The notes beneath the pieces are model-generated. The model saw nothing but the letters and a program-made list of their open reading frames with translations. It was not told the origin of the DNA and did not search any database. A program made the position numbers and the translations under genes. Of a DNA stretch of 60,000 bases, positions 36,733-48,150 are shown one piece after another (positions within the stretch are counted from its first letter, which is position 1; each line of letters starts with the position of its first letter). This stretch comes from Lineus longissimus (Eukaryota > Nemertea > Pilidiophora > Heteronemertea > Lineidae). The stretch covers positions 6,512,001 through 6,572,000 of the forward strand of contig NC_088320.1 in NCBI RefSeq assembly GCF_910592395.1, given 5' to 3'.

Positions 36733-38240
36733 TTACATTACATTATAAAATTTGTGTGGGGCGCCTTTCCACCGAACAAATCGTGCTCAAGGCGCTGCCC
36801 CCTCAAAGTGCCTCGCGTACAGCCAGGTCTTTAACTGACATTTGAATTTAAGGACATCTGAAGCATCCTGAATATGAGATAGGAGTTGATTCCAAAGAGA
36901 TGGAGCGCAGGCGCGGCAGAGAAAACCCTGTCGCCAAACGAGGTCCCAGTTCGTTTTGGCAGCAACTTGACAGAGGATACTGACGACCTCGTGTGGTGAG
37001 TGGCCTCTGCAAGTGGGAGATTTAAGCAGCCAGGGGCTAGTCCACGAAGCACCTTGAAACAATGGAGCAGCACCTTGAACACGATCCGGGACTTAATTGG
37101 CAGCCAGTGAAGTTCCTTGAGTACAGGCGTGATATGGTCACGTCTGCACGTCCTCTTCGCAGCCCTGTTTTGCACCAGCTGAAGAGGCGCAAGTGTCTTG
37201 GCCGGCAGCCCAAAAAGCAAGGCATTGTTGGAATCAAGTCTGGAGGTCACAAAGGCATGGACAAGCCTCCCAGTGCACGACTTGTTTAGGTGCCGTCTGA
37301 CCCGGCCAATCTTATACAAGCCATAGTTGTCTGCCGTACAGACTTTCTGCACCTGGGTTTGAATGTCCATACCCTCATCCAACCAGACACCAAGATCCCG
37401 CACACTGCCCGACTTAGGAATCCATACTCCACCCACAGTTACTCCCTGCACCGATCCGACCCTCCTCCGACTCACAATGTTCATCATATCTGTCTTTGGG
37501 GCATTAAGTGCTAATTTGTTAGCAAAAAGCCAATCTCTAACATGCGCTATGCACGACTCCATCCTGGACACAGCCTCGTCACGCTCAACACCCTCGTCGC
37601 ACTTCATAAAGCCAAGAAGCTGGTTATCATCAGCATATAGTTGGAACGGGACTTCCCATTGACGCATGATGTCTCCCAGTGGCAGGGTGTAGACCGTGAA
37701 GAGAATGGGCCCAAGAACGGAGCCCTGCGGTACGCCATAGCTAAGAGGAACAGGAACTGAACCTCTGCCTTCAACAGTCACAGACAACCTCCGTCCATGG
37801 AGATATGATGAAAACCACTCCAAGACAGTCCCATCTAGATGAAGTCTTTCCTGGAGCCTACGAATGAGTATCTGCTGGTCAACCGTATCAAAAGCGGCTG
37901 ATAGGTCCAATAGAACAAGGACCGCCTCCTTACCACTATCAAGACCAGTGAGAATGTCATCTGTAACCTTGAGCATCACAGTTTCAGTACTGTGACACTA
38001 CCGATATGCTGACTGATTAGTGTCAAACAACTCGTAGGTGGACATGTGCTCTTTCAGTTGCGATGCCACAACACGCTCAATCAATTTAGAGATAAACGAA
38101 AGATTTGAAACCGGTCGGTAGTTGGCAAGAATGTTTTTGTCGAGTGATGGCTTCTTCAAGAGTGGCTTCACTTGGGCTGTACCTGTGCTGCAATACTTAG
38201 TTATGAGACTCCTGTATAGATGGCGCTGCTGAAGCAATAA
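36733..38240 (-). mobile_element. 5'-truncated L2/CR1-type non-LTR retrotransposon, disrupted
   Basis: The - strand encodes a reverse transcriptase with family blocks in order: ANYRPVSNLSFISKLIE, DLSAAFDTVD, SYGVPQGSVLGPILF, the catalytic YADD, NKLALNAPKTD, then the post-RT segment ITPVLKELHWLPI. It is broken by an in-frame TAG (37998-38000) after NQSAYR and by a frame change near 36.9 kb, after which the C-terminal block (CAPSLWNQL) continues in another frame. A short deletion is likely near 38.2 kb, before QVKPLLKK. The endonuclease and ORF1 are absent. The 3' end has a TAATGTAATGTAA tail, typical of L2/CR1 elements. It cannot be autonomous. Confidence 0.9.
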
Positions 38241-38282
38241 CGATACGCAGCACTGGTAAGTTATCTTCAAACTGTGGGACAT
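36831..38282 (-). pseudogene. Reverse transcriptase pseudogene of the non-LTR element
   Basis: The coding remnant within the element above. The longest uninterrupted part is 382 codons (36831-37979). The TAG codon sits where relatives usually have a sense codon between AYR and CHSTET. The last ~40 codons of the family C-terminus lie in a different frame (36787-37062). Both lesions are seen directly in the sequence. The upstream boundary of homology is about 38240; codons beyond it are unlike the family. Confidence 0.85.
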
Positions 38283-41200
38283 TTGCCTTGAAGGCTAGCT
38301 CACCCCTGGCCCATATCTATTTTTGCATGGGAACATGTTGGAGAGAAGATCATTGTCTAAAACTTCGAGAAGATTTTATTTTATTCAATGAATAATGAAG
38401 GAGATTTGGCGATGGAAACTTGGCTAAGCATGTACACGTATAACCATTTCAGGTGAGACTGGTGTAGGTGTGGCTGGATACCTGAGTACTGTTGTATGTA
38501 CGGCCACGCGAAGCCCTAGGTTGCTTGAAATTGATGAAAAACAGAAAATGACTATGGAAACTTTCCCGGGTACGTTTAAAGGGAGTAATAGACCATCATG
38601 TTTAGGATGTAAAGGGTGCAGAGGCAGAAGGTACGAATGGGTAAACTGAATTTTCTCCGGTGTTAAATGTGCAGTTTTCACCTTTTAAATTTTCTTTCCC
38701 AAAGGTCCTCGCTTTCAAAATACGATAAGCTGCATAAAATGCAGTACAGGCAACTTACTATTCAGGCACGCATCTTTGGAAGGGAATTATTTACAGAACT
38801 ATGCTATTCTGACCCTTGTGTGGTGTACCTGGTGACCCCGTAGCAAGGACCCTCCCATTCATGCCACAGAACTATAATCCTAAGCCTCATGTATGTACAC
38901 TGACCTGGAATGTTCATTCATAACGTGCTCAACTAATGTCCATTCATAAAAATATAAACATTTGGATCTACATATCCATTGTAAATTCCAGTGCCACCGA
39001 AGGCCCTTTCCTCCGCGCCAATGCCCTCCAATGCCCTCCAAAGGCATTGTCCTTGGCATTCGTGCTAAGCCCCAGTCACCTAGACGCCAGGCTTGTCAAT
39101 CCTCCAGCTCGTGCTATCATACTCATAGGATTAACTCTGGCTTCACTGGTTATACAAATCTAATTAGAGTTTGAGACCCTGCATATGACTCCAAGAGAAA
39201 TATTTGGACAGGCACTCAGACCCTGCAGGAATGTGACACGTTGTATAAAATGGACTTTAAAAAAATTCACCTTTGCGATTATCACACTTCCTAATCCCTG
39301 GTTATCTATTAGTATTTTCCTGGGATATATTTCAAAATGGGTTACACGGCAGCCATTTTGTTTTTTATTCTATCCAGAATGTGTGGTGATCTTGTTTCCA
39401 TTGAGGCTTCAGGTCCGCCCTCTACGTGACTGATATTCTGACAGAGCTCGGGCAGTTGGCCACAACTTCTATTTATTTTTCAATTTTGTACTGGGCATAA
39501 ATACAGGTCATTTTATCTATTACCTATTTACGCTGGGTCCCTTCGTCAATTTTTGACCCTGGCCCTTCGGTAAATTAATGGCACCAACCCACCAACCAAG
39601 TCCAGCAAGATCGAATCTCGCCGAGTTGATAGTCAATTAAGTACACAGGGTGAGTTTGGTGACAGTGGCCTGCCAGTGATAAATGCATCCTACAAACACA
39701 CTCTTAATCGTCAAGAAGACTCAACGTCTTTTTTCTAAAGCTGGAACACTTTCTGAAGTGGTCAAAATAGCGCCAGTGTGTTGTTGAACTCCGTCGAATG
39801 ACTGACGCATGTCACTCAAACTTATGCCATACTTAAAAAGTTTAGGTCAATACGGATGAGGCTAAACTGAGAGTCCATCCGTAGCAGTATTTGTAGGTTA
39901 TTTAGCTTAAATTTGGTTCAGCCTCAAACAAGAGAAAGATTGGTAACTGATGTTTGTTCATCCACCGAGGCGCTGTGATTACAGACATAAGAATGGAGTT
40001 TTAGGTGACGTATTAAAGATGAGTTTGCCGAGGATAAATATTGGGTATTTATCCGGGATCAACGGAGTGGGGCTCTTCTTTAAAGCTGGACACCTGTTGG
40101 CTGTGACCTCGGGTCATTTGGGGTAGAAGAACGGGGACTTGTAGGTTGAAACTCGCAAGCCCCTGTGTCGCGCCCACCCGGATATACGCTAATACGGGTG
40201 GAAACTCTCCAAAAGGATGGCGAAAAAACATGTTTTGGATGGTGCCCATATGGATAGTGTTGATTTTCACTAAATTTGAGTAGGGTAATTTTTCCGTTCT
40301 TGTTTTGCAACACTCTGCTAGTATTTCCGTAACCTTCAATAATGCCTGTCAATCAAGATATATGTCCCGATAAACACATTCGGGCATATAAACACCTGAC
40401 GTCATGAAGGCAATTGGCTGTACGGAACGTCTATCAAGGAGTTCAGTTTGGGTAATGACCTGTTTTTAAGCTTGTTCGATTTACCCGCTTGCCTGGACAC
40501 TAGATACCCTGGGGAGAATCAACTTTAGTACACTTCCGCGTGCTGTGTTCTACCTTGGTTTGGTGGTCGTCCTGTGGCAGTTCAAGTATACACAAGAATT
40601 TTGCTTCGTTTTTAAAAACCTGCACGTGTCAAGTGAGCGAGTGAAGATGTAAACAAAACAGAAGCAATTTGGCTTTTGTCAACAGTCAGAGGATGCTTAA
40701 CGTGTTCATGAAGAAAAAAGCGTTGGCGGTGGGTAGCAATTGTAGGGTCAAATGTCTTCCTTATGAGTGCACACAGCAAAATTTTGTTGTACCGGTCGAA
40801 CCAACTACCTTCCGACTATCATCTGAACGCTGAGTTTGACAAGCCCTACCATGGGGAAACGCGTGACAAGTCCACAACCCATGCTCTGGGGCATGCCAAG
40901 CCAACCTAGATCATCCACATTCCGAGAGCAAACAACCATCGACGACTACTTAATACACTTCACAAATATTGTTAACCGTACCCCAAAGCGTTGGGAAAGG
41001 CTGAGCATATATGCCAATTCTCGAAAGCGGGCTTATCTCTACCCCAATTTTTGCTCTCTGCTTGTCATTTCACCCCTTCCCTATTCGGAAGAAGAATACG
41101 ACAGAAGTATCACCAGTCTCGGTTAAGGTCACTGCTGAAGGTCGACAATTTTACTCAGCCATTGGATAGTCATGACCCCCATCAGGTCCCTAGTAATCCG

Positions 41201-44200
41201 CAGGCTTCAGTTGATTGGACATGGCGTGTCTATTGGACTCCGCCGGGCAAGTTGGTTTATAGGTGTTTCTAAGAAACTATAATGTATATATACAGTATAT
41301 ACGCTCAGTTTAACTCTAAATCGTAGTGTTTTTGTGGGAGTGCTGCCGACTCTTCATATCAACGTTCTTATTATTATTCTACAATTACGAAACACTTCGG
41401 GAATAACATCCTGAAGGAATAGTAACATCTTAAGGTTTTGGTCAATGAACGATAATGTAAGTGTAGATATCTCGCACCCCAATATACCCATGTTGACAAC
41501 TTAGTGTCGCCTCGAAGTAAAAACATGGCCTCGTGAAGTGGATAAGATTGATCTGGAGGCCTAGTTATGGCGCCAACTAAAAGATGTCACTCTATTTATT
41601 CGGTCACCACGTGATTTGTTATCAAAGTACAAATTGCATGTTGATCAACTATTTTGACTGCTTTCATAATCATTTTGGGCAACAAAGCAGAAGTTTTGCA
41701 GGCTTTTATAGTGTTGCTCATGCTGCATTCACGATTGTGATAAAGTTTAAAATGCGTAGAAATTTTTACGGAAACCAAAAGTGTTCTAACCTACTTACAA
41801 CAACCATGAGAGCTAGTGGTAAAGACTAACTCTTCCAAGTCCAGTTCACCTCAAACGAGAGAAGCACACACACACCCAGCATCAAATTCTGTAAGCGCAC
41901 ATCCTCTTTTGATGTATGTGAGCTTTCTTGGAAATGTCGTTCCCGCATCTCGGTCTCCGAGGTCAACTCGCCACCCATAGAAATTGCTAAAATCTTGCAT
42001 CAATATCACAATCAGATGGCTCGGAAATACTAACATTTAGGGATCCGATAAACACTTTAGCGAAATCCAGATAGTAGAACAGTGGGGCAGGCGAACTTTA
42101 GCATGTAGGTATAGGTATTAAAAACTGTTGTTAGGAACCAAGACGGCCTGCGTTACGACCATCCCTTAAAGGCTTACTTTGTTTAAAAATATGTAATTGA
42201 ATTTGAAAATATCAAATTACGTATAATATACGTATTAGATATAAACTTGACAACGCTGTTGTATAGAGCCAAATATACAAATACTATAAGTACCGAGTTT
42301 CAGCAAATTCGTATGCATGATAACTGCACTTCGGTATTGTGTGCAACTGCCTTTCTTTTTCCTAGACCACCAGTAAATTACAAAAGGCGTTCCCCTTTAA
42401 AAGTGCGGGGGAGGTCGGTGATCTTTGATGGGGGCACAAAACCGTTCAAAGGACTCTTTTAAAGGGATAGTTGAATGAAGATTTCCAGACGGTGAGGTCA
42501 CTACAACTGGTCTACTGGCAGGATCAAAAAGCGGCGAGATATTAGACAGAGGTGCAATGTCATGCAGAGGTGCATTGACATTCTCTATTGAGTTGCGTCC
42601 GATGGGCGGTTCCAACTTGTTTAAGGTTTCCAATGACATAGTACATGTCGTGTCAACCGTAGCAAGTAAACCAGTGTTCCAAATTAATTCAACAATCCGT
42701 ATTTTCGTGATGTCTGAGGCTGCGTGTCGCCGATTTGTACGAGTAGCTGTAAACTAAAACTGGTAAAAACTTGCGTTTTGAATTAGACAAGCAACCATTT
42801 CCGCCGTTACCTTTTGACTAAGTGACACATTCTCCCCATCAGAAAATTGTGTCTACGCTCGAAAATCGAATGCTATGAGCAATTGTACAAATATGTATGA
42901 TCTGAGCTCGTCTTTATGAATGGAACGTGTTATGAATGGAAAGCGACGCAGGCCTCGGCCGCCTAGGTCACTCCTTGTGGTTGGCGGTTTCCCCGAGGTC
43001 TTAACAACGCAAGAAATCTATTGACAAATATTATATATAGGTATTAGGTTCCGATTGTATGCTCTTCCGTGTTCTGCAAGTGCCAGTTATACCATGAAGA
43101 TACTAGTATTACGTTAAGCCATAAGAATCCTCGAATTCAGGTAATTCCTATTCGGTGACTACTTTTCACGGAAAGGAAGGATAAGTTGTATTAACATGTA
43201 TGTGGAATAAACCTTATCTGCACAGAAATAGACAGTCAAACGCTCTTTTTGTCCCCGCTACGCCCAATGATCATTGTTATGATACGATTTTTTTGAACTG
43301 TTATATGCCTTCTGATTGGTTGTTGCCAGTCGTATGAAGCTTTTTCATTTGTGGGTTGCCAGATGGCGCAAAATATGGATTGGTTCAGCCTTTTGATTTG
43401 CCCCATGTGGCTTGCCAGATCGAGAGTGTCAAATACAGACCCATGCTGTCGTCGTCTACGTAGTCTGCTGATCCTTTCCCATCAAATATACAGTTCTAGC
43501 AAAGCTTATTTCTATTCTCTAGCGAGGTTTATTGTTGAGTAAGTTATATAGATGTACTTTGTGTGGTGCATGCTCCTCTTGCATTATGCACGACTTGTTT
43601 CCGGCTGACGAAATCGAGGAATATCGTCGCGTGAAGTATCGTCAAGCTAAAGACTAAGTTTATACCCCTATAGAGGCCCATTCATAGCTTTTAAATTGCC
43701 TGCTATTCATTCACAACTATTGGACAAACCTCCACACGACAAGCCACTTGGGGCCCATTCTGGCCTGCAGGCCTAGTTATTATTTTGTTGATCCATGCAT
43801 GTCTTTTCATTCATAAAATACGAACTCAATTTTGTCATACTGGCATTATTTGTAGGTATTCTATAATTGGACAACTCACAATAAAGCTTAATTTTCACCG
43901 GAAGTAACCCGGCATCACCCCGGAATACACAACCATTTGCAATCGCCGTGGGTGTCTTTCACTTGGCTAAAATGTCTGGTCATTTATTCGTACCTGATAC
44001 CAAGATCGAACTTTTTAGGTGATGGATTTCTTCGTCAGCCAATATCACATTGTGCTCATCTCGATTTTACCCAGAATGCCTATATGAACAGCTTGATTTA
44101 TCCCACTCGCCCCCGTTTTGGGGGAGAAATACTCCCTGGAGAATAATACCTCAGCGCAGAGCCAAAACGGTCTCCTTGTGCAGGACCTAAAATATAGATT

Positions 44201-45910
44201 TGATGACGTGGTTCCGCCCCTTCTTGAATTGGCCGCCGTTGCCCCCGAAAATGAATGGCCTAAATGAATTTAGTTTACTGATGACATTAGTCCCAACTCA
44301 CTGAATCCAATCAACCCTTATGTAGCCGAGTTTCGAGCTCAAACGGTAACAGCTTCACCATCCATCATTATCTGTCAATGAAAGCTTTTAAGGATTTGGA
44401 CCGAACTGTTCAAAACTACCCCAGGTTTAGAAGCAATCTCGATGATTTTCCCTTATCATGTCATATGTTATTTTACCTCCTAATTCCACAGGTCTTTACG
44501 GTTCAGTAACTTGCGATATCCATAATGCAAACTCGGTCTCGTAATCTGGTACCGACATCAGCAGCGCCCCTAGATGTCCCGGACACCGTTAACAAGGAGC
44601 CCGCAATCAGGTGCTAACTTTTGACACGTACGACCTTGGGGAACACGGAGGATAACCGACCACCATTGTTGAACCATGGTCACCAAACACGACCCTGATG
44701 TTATCTTAACACGGAGGCAGACATGTTTCGGGGCAAACTCTGCCACGCAGGTGTCTCATTCAGGTTGGGATCAAAGGAATTTGAATGATGCCAAAATTGT
44801 TGACATATTGAGAATACATTCCGTGCATGACAATTCCGTATTTTTCTTGACATTCTTGCCATGATGCAAACACCGCGCGTACACTCTATCCGAGCATTAA
44901 GTGGCGAAAACTGCACGAGTCCGGTGTTTCTTGTTTACTTCCGGTTATCTAGGTGAAAACGATGCTTGCACGTGCAGCCCTCATGGCGATCTAAGGGTAA
45001 ACATCATGCCATATTAATTCGTCACCTCTGGCCTAATGGTCATGTTCGGATCTGCTGTTGTAAAAACAGCTCCTATAATCGCCGATAGCTCTGTATGAAG
45101 ACTTTCTGTCGAAAACGCTATAAACCGCTGTAGTTTTGGCTAGTCAAATTTTGGCATCTACTCTCAAAAAGTGGATTGTTTGCTTAGTTATTACCATTGC
45201 ATCGAAAAAAAGAAAGATACGGAAGCCGCAATATGTACAGGAAATAAGATTTAATCCTCACATTTACTGTTGAAAATAGCATGGAGTATTTGACGCACAG
45301 CTCACTAAACAAACACTCTAAGTACAAGACAGTTTTTTGGCCGTACGTCATAACCCATTTTGCGCGATACGAGACCGACAGGCTGGACTTCTAGAAAAGA
45401 CAGTATTCCTGTCTATGTTTTGCTGCCCATGATTGTGTCCAATTTCACGAAATACCACGACCAAAATCACAAAATAAACAATGTGCAGCCAGCCGTTCTC
45501 TAAACTATATTGTCTGAATTCGTCCTCGACACAAGGACACAGAAATCGGGGACGAATATCGCCTTAGCTTCTCGTACAAGGAGTAATTTCTATACCCCGG
45601 CTGAATTGGTGTCTCCGAAGGTGCCTATATCTCGGTCCGTCCTGCCCTCACTGGCCACTCCAATGCTGAGTCTAGACGCCACGACTTTCAGTTCCGACTT
45701 CAAACATGGGTTTAAGCGCTGCTAGTTGTGATCGGCGCCTATTCTGTAGTCGAAATTCTGCGCCACACCTTTCCAGCCCCCTGCAGATTGTCAGATTTTA
45801 GAATTTGGGATTGAGTTGTGGTGCTGTTGTTTGAAGGTGTTTAATGGGTTAAACGATCGTGTATTTCGACCGAGGATAATCCTAAATGTTCTGTCTTGTC
45901 ATGGAAGGAA
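38283..45910. other. 7.6-kb stretch with no recognised gene
   Basis: ORFs on both strands are short (longest about 96 codons, 40836-41126) and lack recognisable domains. Near 39010-39050 there is a short local duplication of AATGCCCTCC. No RNA gene recognised. Confidence 0.45.
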
Positions 45911-46128
45911 CACTCTTAAAACGGGTTTTTGCCGTTTTTCAAAACCAACACAAATATGTATCCGTAGAGGTTTTTCAGAAGTAAAAATCCCGCAAAGGTT
46001 TTCGAGCTTGTAAAAAGTCCTGGTTTTTCATACATCTCTCTTTAGGGTGCATATTTGTGTGGGGTGAAAAACCATAATTTAAAGGCCTTCCAAAAGGTCT
46101 TCTTAAAAAACGTTCATTTTTAAGAGTG
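45911..46128. mobile_element. Decayed MITE-like inverted repeat (218 bp)
   Basis: The ends pair as CACTCTTAAAA at the left and TTTTTAAGAGTG at the right. Internal segments pair too: CCAACACAAATATG (~45946) with CATATTTGTGTGGGG (~46051). The arms have several mismatches, so it is older than the palindrome at 1589. No coding capacity; target-site duplication not clear. Confidence 0.55.
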
Positions 46129-47639
46129 AAGCTCTCCCCTTAACGTCCTACTGCTTTGATAAAATATCTATCCGCGATTATAACGATATTCGACTTGAAA
46201 TGCTTTTCTTACGAAGTCGGTAAGAAAATGCAAGGGAGGCGTAGCAAAAATGGGGCACTTGTGCTAGTTGTATTCGAAAGATCACTCTAAAATTAGCAAG
46301 AGATTATTCCATGACGTCTTGACAATTTTTAAGAGAAATTTGGCATTATCAATATAAAGGCGATATTAAAAATTCTTGAGTAACATTTCATAACTCAATT
46401 GCTTCAAAGAGCTTGGCCCTATTGTATTTCAAGCTCGACATTGGACTACTAAAAAGACAGCGAAAATGTCAAGTTGGCGAGTCTTATAAACAGGGTAAAA
46501 TACAAGGTGTTAAAATACTTTTGCTACTATTGCAAAATATTAATTAATATAATTTAAAACTTATTTAGAGGTAAATCTCTGCGATGAAGTATAGTAGATA
46601 CGCCAGGACTAGTTAAATACCATGACCCGTTGTTGCACTGCTGAAAAAGAGAGGCAAATCTTTAACTCAGGAACAAACATTATAATGCTCTGAAAAAAGC
46701 TGCATGGTTTTGAAAACTAAGGCTCAAATGGCTCATCATTTTAACTTACTGATGTGTCTTATTGGACCTGATTGTCCAAAAAGAAACTTCTATCGCTTCT
46801 ACTTCTGGTTGGTTGAAACATATCATATCAATTACCTATTCAAATGTAAAAGTATCAAATGCATAATTTTCCACCGTGTATACTTCGATATGCGCTCCGT
46901 TGCTGCGATTGGAGAAATCTATGAAAAGACCAATAGGTTTAATGAAAAGGAATGATGTCTCTCCCACGCATTCCTTCCTGACGAAGCAAGTTTTAAAGGT
47001 TAAACATGAACTCCGGGATGCAAAATCGATAGAAGTGAAATTTTGTATAGATTGCTATTTGCGGTTGGCTGTTAGTGGCTTTATTGATGGAGTGTGCCTT
47101 GTTTTCCGTTGAAATTAGCGTGGGTGGACGTTGAGGAGACTGGCGCTTTTGGCTTCAACGATCCGACGGCGGAACAGCGAAATGGATATCCGATATTTCG
47201 TTTTAAATGTGCGTGGGATTTGACTGTGATTCAGATCTCGTCATGGAAGCAGTCAGAAGAACTTATTTGGAAGATTGGTAGAGAATTATGAAGCCATGCA
47301 TGCACACTCTCCGCCCCCGCGCAATCTGTAATTGCCTTAGTTTTGGCATCTTTAAGTGGACTCACTCCAAGCACATGATAGCATTTCTATAAAAAAGACC
47401 TGTTTAGTCGCAAAGCTAGTGTTTGGTTGCATTAAATCGTAGATATTTCGACACTTTTTATTGTTTTATGACACCGATTCTGAAAGTAGTGTAGTACTTC
47501 GAGTAACCTCAATGCATTAGTGCAACAGTGGATGTTCGTCTGTTTTGTGGTCTTCTGCATGCAGGCGCCGACCTTCCGTAAAGCTCGGAGGAAGCCGTTT
47601 ACAGTACGAACTACGCATGCCAATTACCATCACAACAAT
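46129..47639. other. Non-coding stretch, nothing recognised
   Basis: AT-rich with short ORFs only, none with a recognisable domain. Confidence 0.45.
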
Positions 47640-48125
47640 AGGGCTAACAGTAAAGTATCCTGTTATAACAGTACAATCATGTGTGAAAAATATTATCACA
47701 ACAATGCGATCATCCGTAACGATTACTATGCAACTATACAACTATCAGCGAAGAAAGTACAATCATCAGTGAAGATTACTTTGACAACAGTACAATCACC
47801 AGTAAAGATTACTTTGACAACAGTACAATCATCAGTGAAGATTACTTCAACACCCGTACAGTCATCATTGAAGATTACTTCAACACCAGTACAGTCATCA
47901 GTGAAGATTACTTCGACAACAGTAAAGTCATCAGTGAAGATTACTTCGACAACAGTACAATCATCAGTGAAGATTACTTCGACGACAGTACAATCATCAG
48001 TGAATATTACTTCAACACCAGTACAGTCATCAGTGAAGATTACTTCAACACCAGTACAGTCATCAGTGAAGATTACTTCGACAACAGTAAAATCATCAGT
48101 GAAGATTACTTCGACAACAGTATAA
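47532..48125 (+). CDS. Doubtful ORF: hydrophobic N-terminus plus Thr/Ser/Val-rich repeats
   Basis: From ATG 47532 the frame encodes a short hydrophobic start (MFVCFVVFCMQA) that resembles a signal peptide, a basic segment, then the 10-residue repeats TVQSSVKITS to a TAA at 48123-48125. A secreted, O-glycosylated repeat protein would look like this. Against it, the decayed units at the left shift frame, the ORF ends within the array, and no domain is present. I think a minisatellite that happens to be open is more likely. Confidence 0.2.
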   Translation: MFVCFVVFCMQAPTFRKARRKPFTVRTTHANYHHNNRANSKVSCYNSTIMCEKYYHNNAIIRNDYYATIQLSAKKVQSSVKITLTTVQSPVKITLTTVQSSVKITSTPVQSSLKITSTPVQSSVKITSTTVKSSVKITSTTVQSSVKITSTTVQSSVNITSTPVQSSVKITSTPVQSSVKITSTTVKSSVKITSTTV

Positions 48126-48150
48126 TCATCAGTGAAGAGTAATACTTATG
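47640..48150 (+). repeat. 30-bp minisatellite, reads as TVQSSVKITS repeats
   Basis: The clean part (~47755-48140) has about thirteen copies of a 30-bp unit based on ACAGTACAATCATCAGTGAA then GATTACTTCG. Decayed copies extend left to ~47640 and do not keep frame. Because 30 is a multiple of three the array is open for 200 codons. Units alternate between TTV, TPV and TTVK forms, suggesting block duplication. Confidence 0.85.

Noticed and set aside
37062-37662. + strand ORFs over the retrotransposon
   Set aside because: Antisense by-products of the reverse transcriptase frame.
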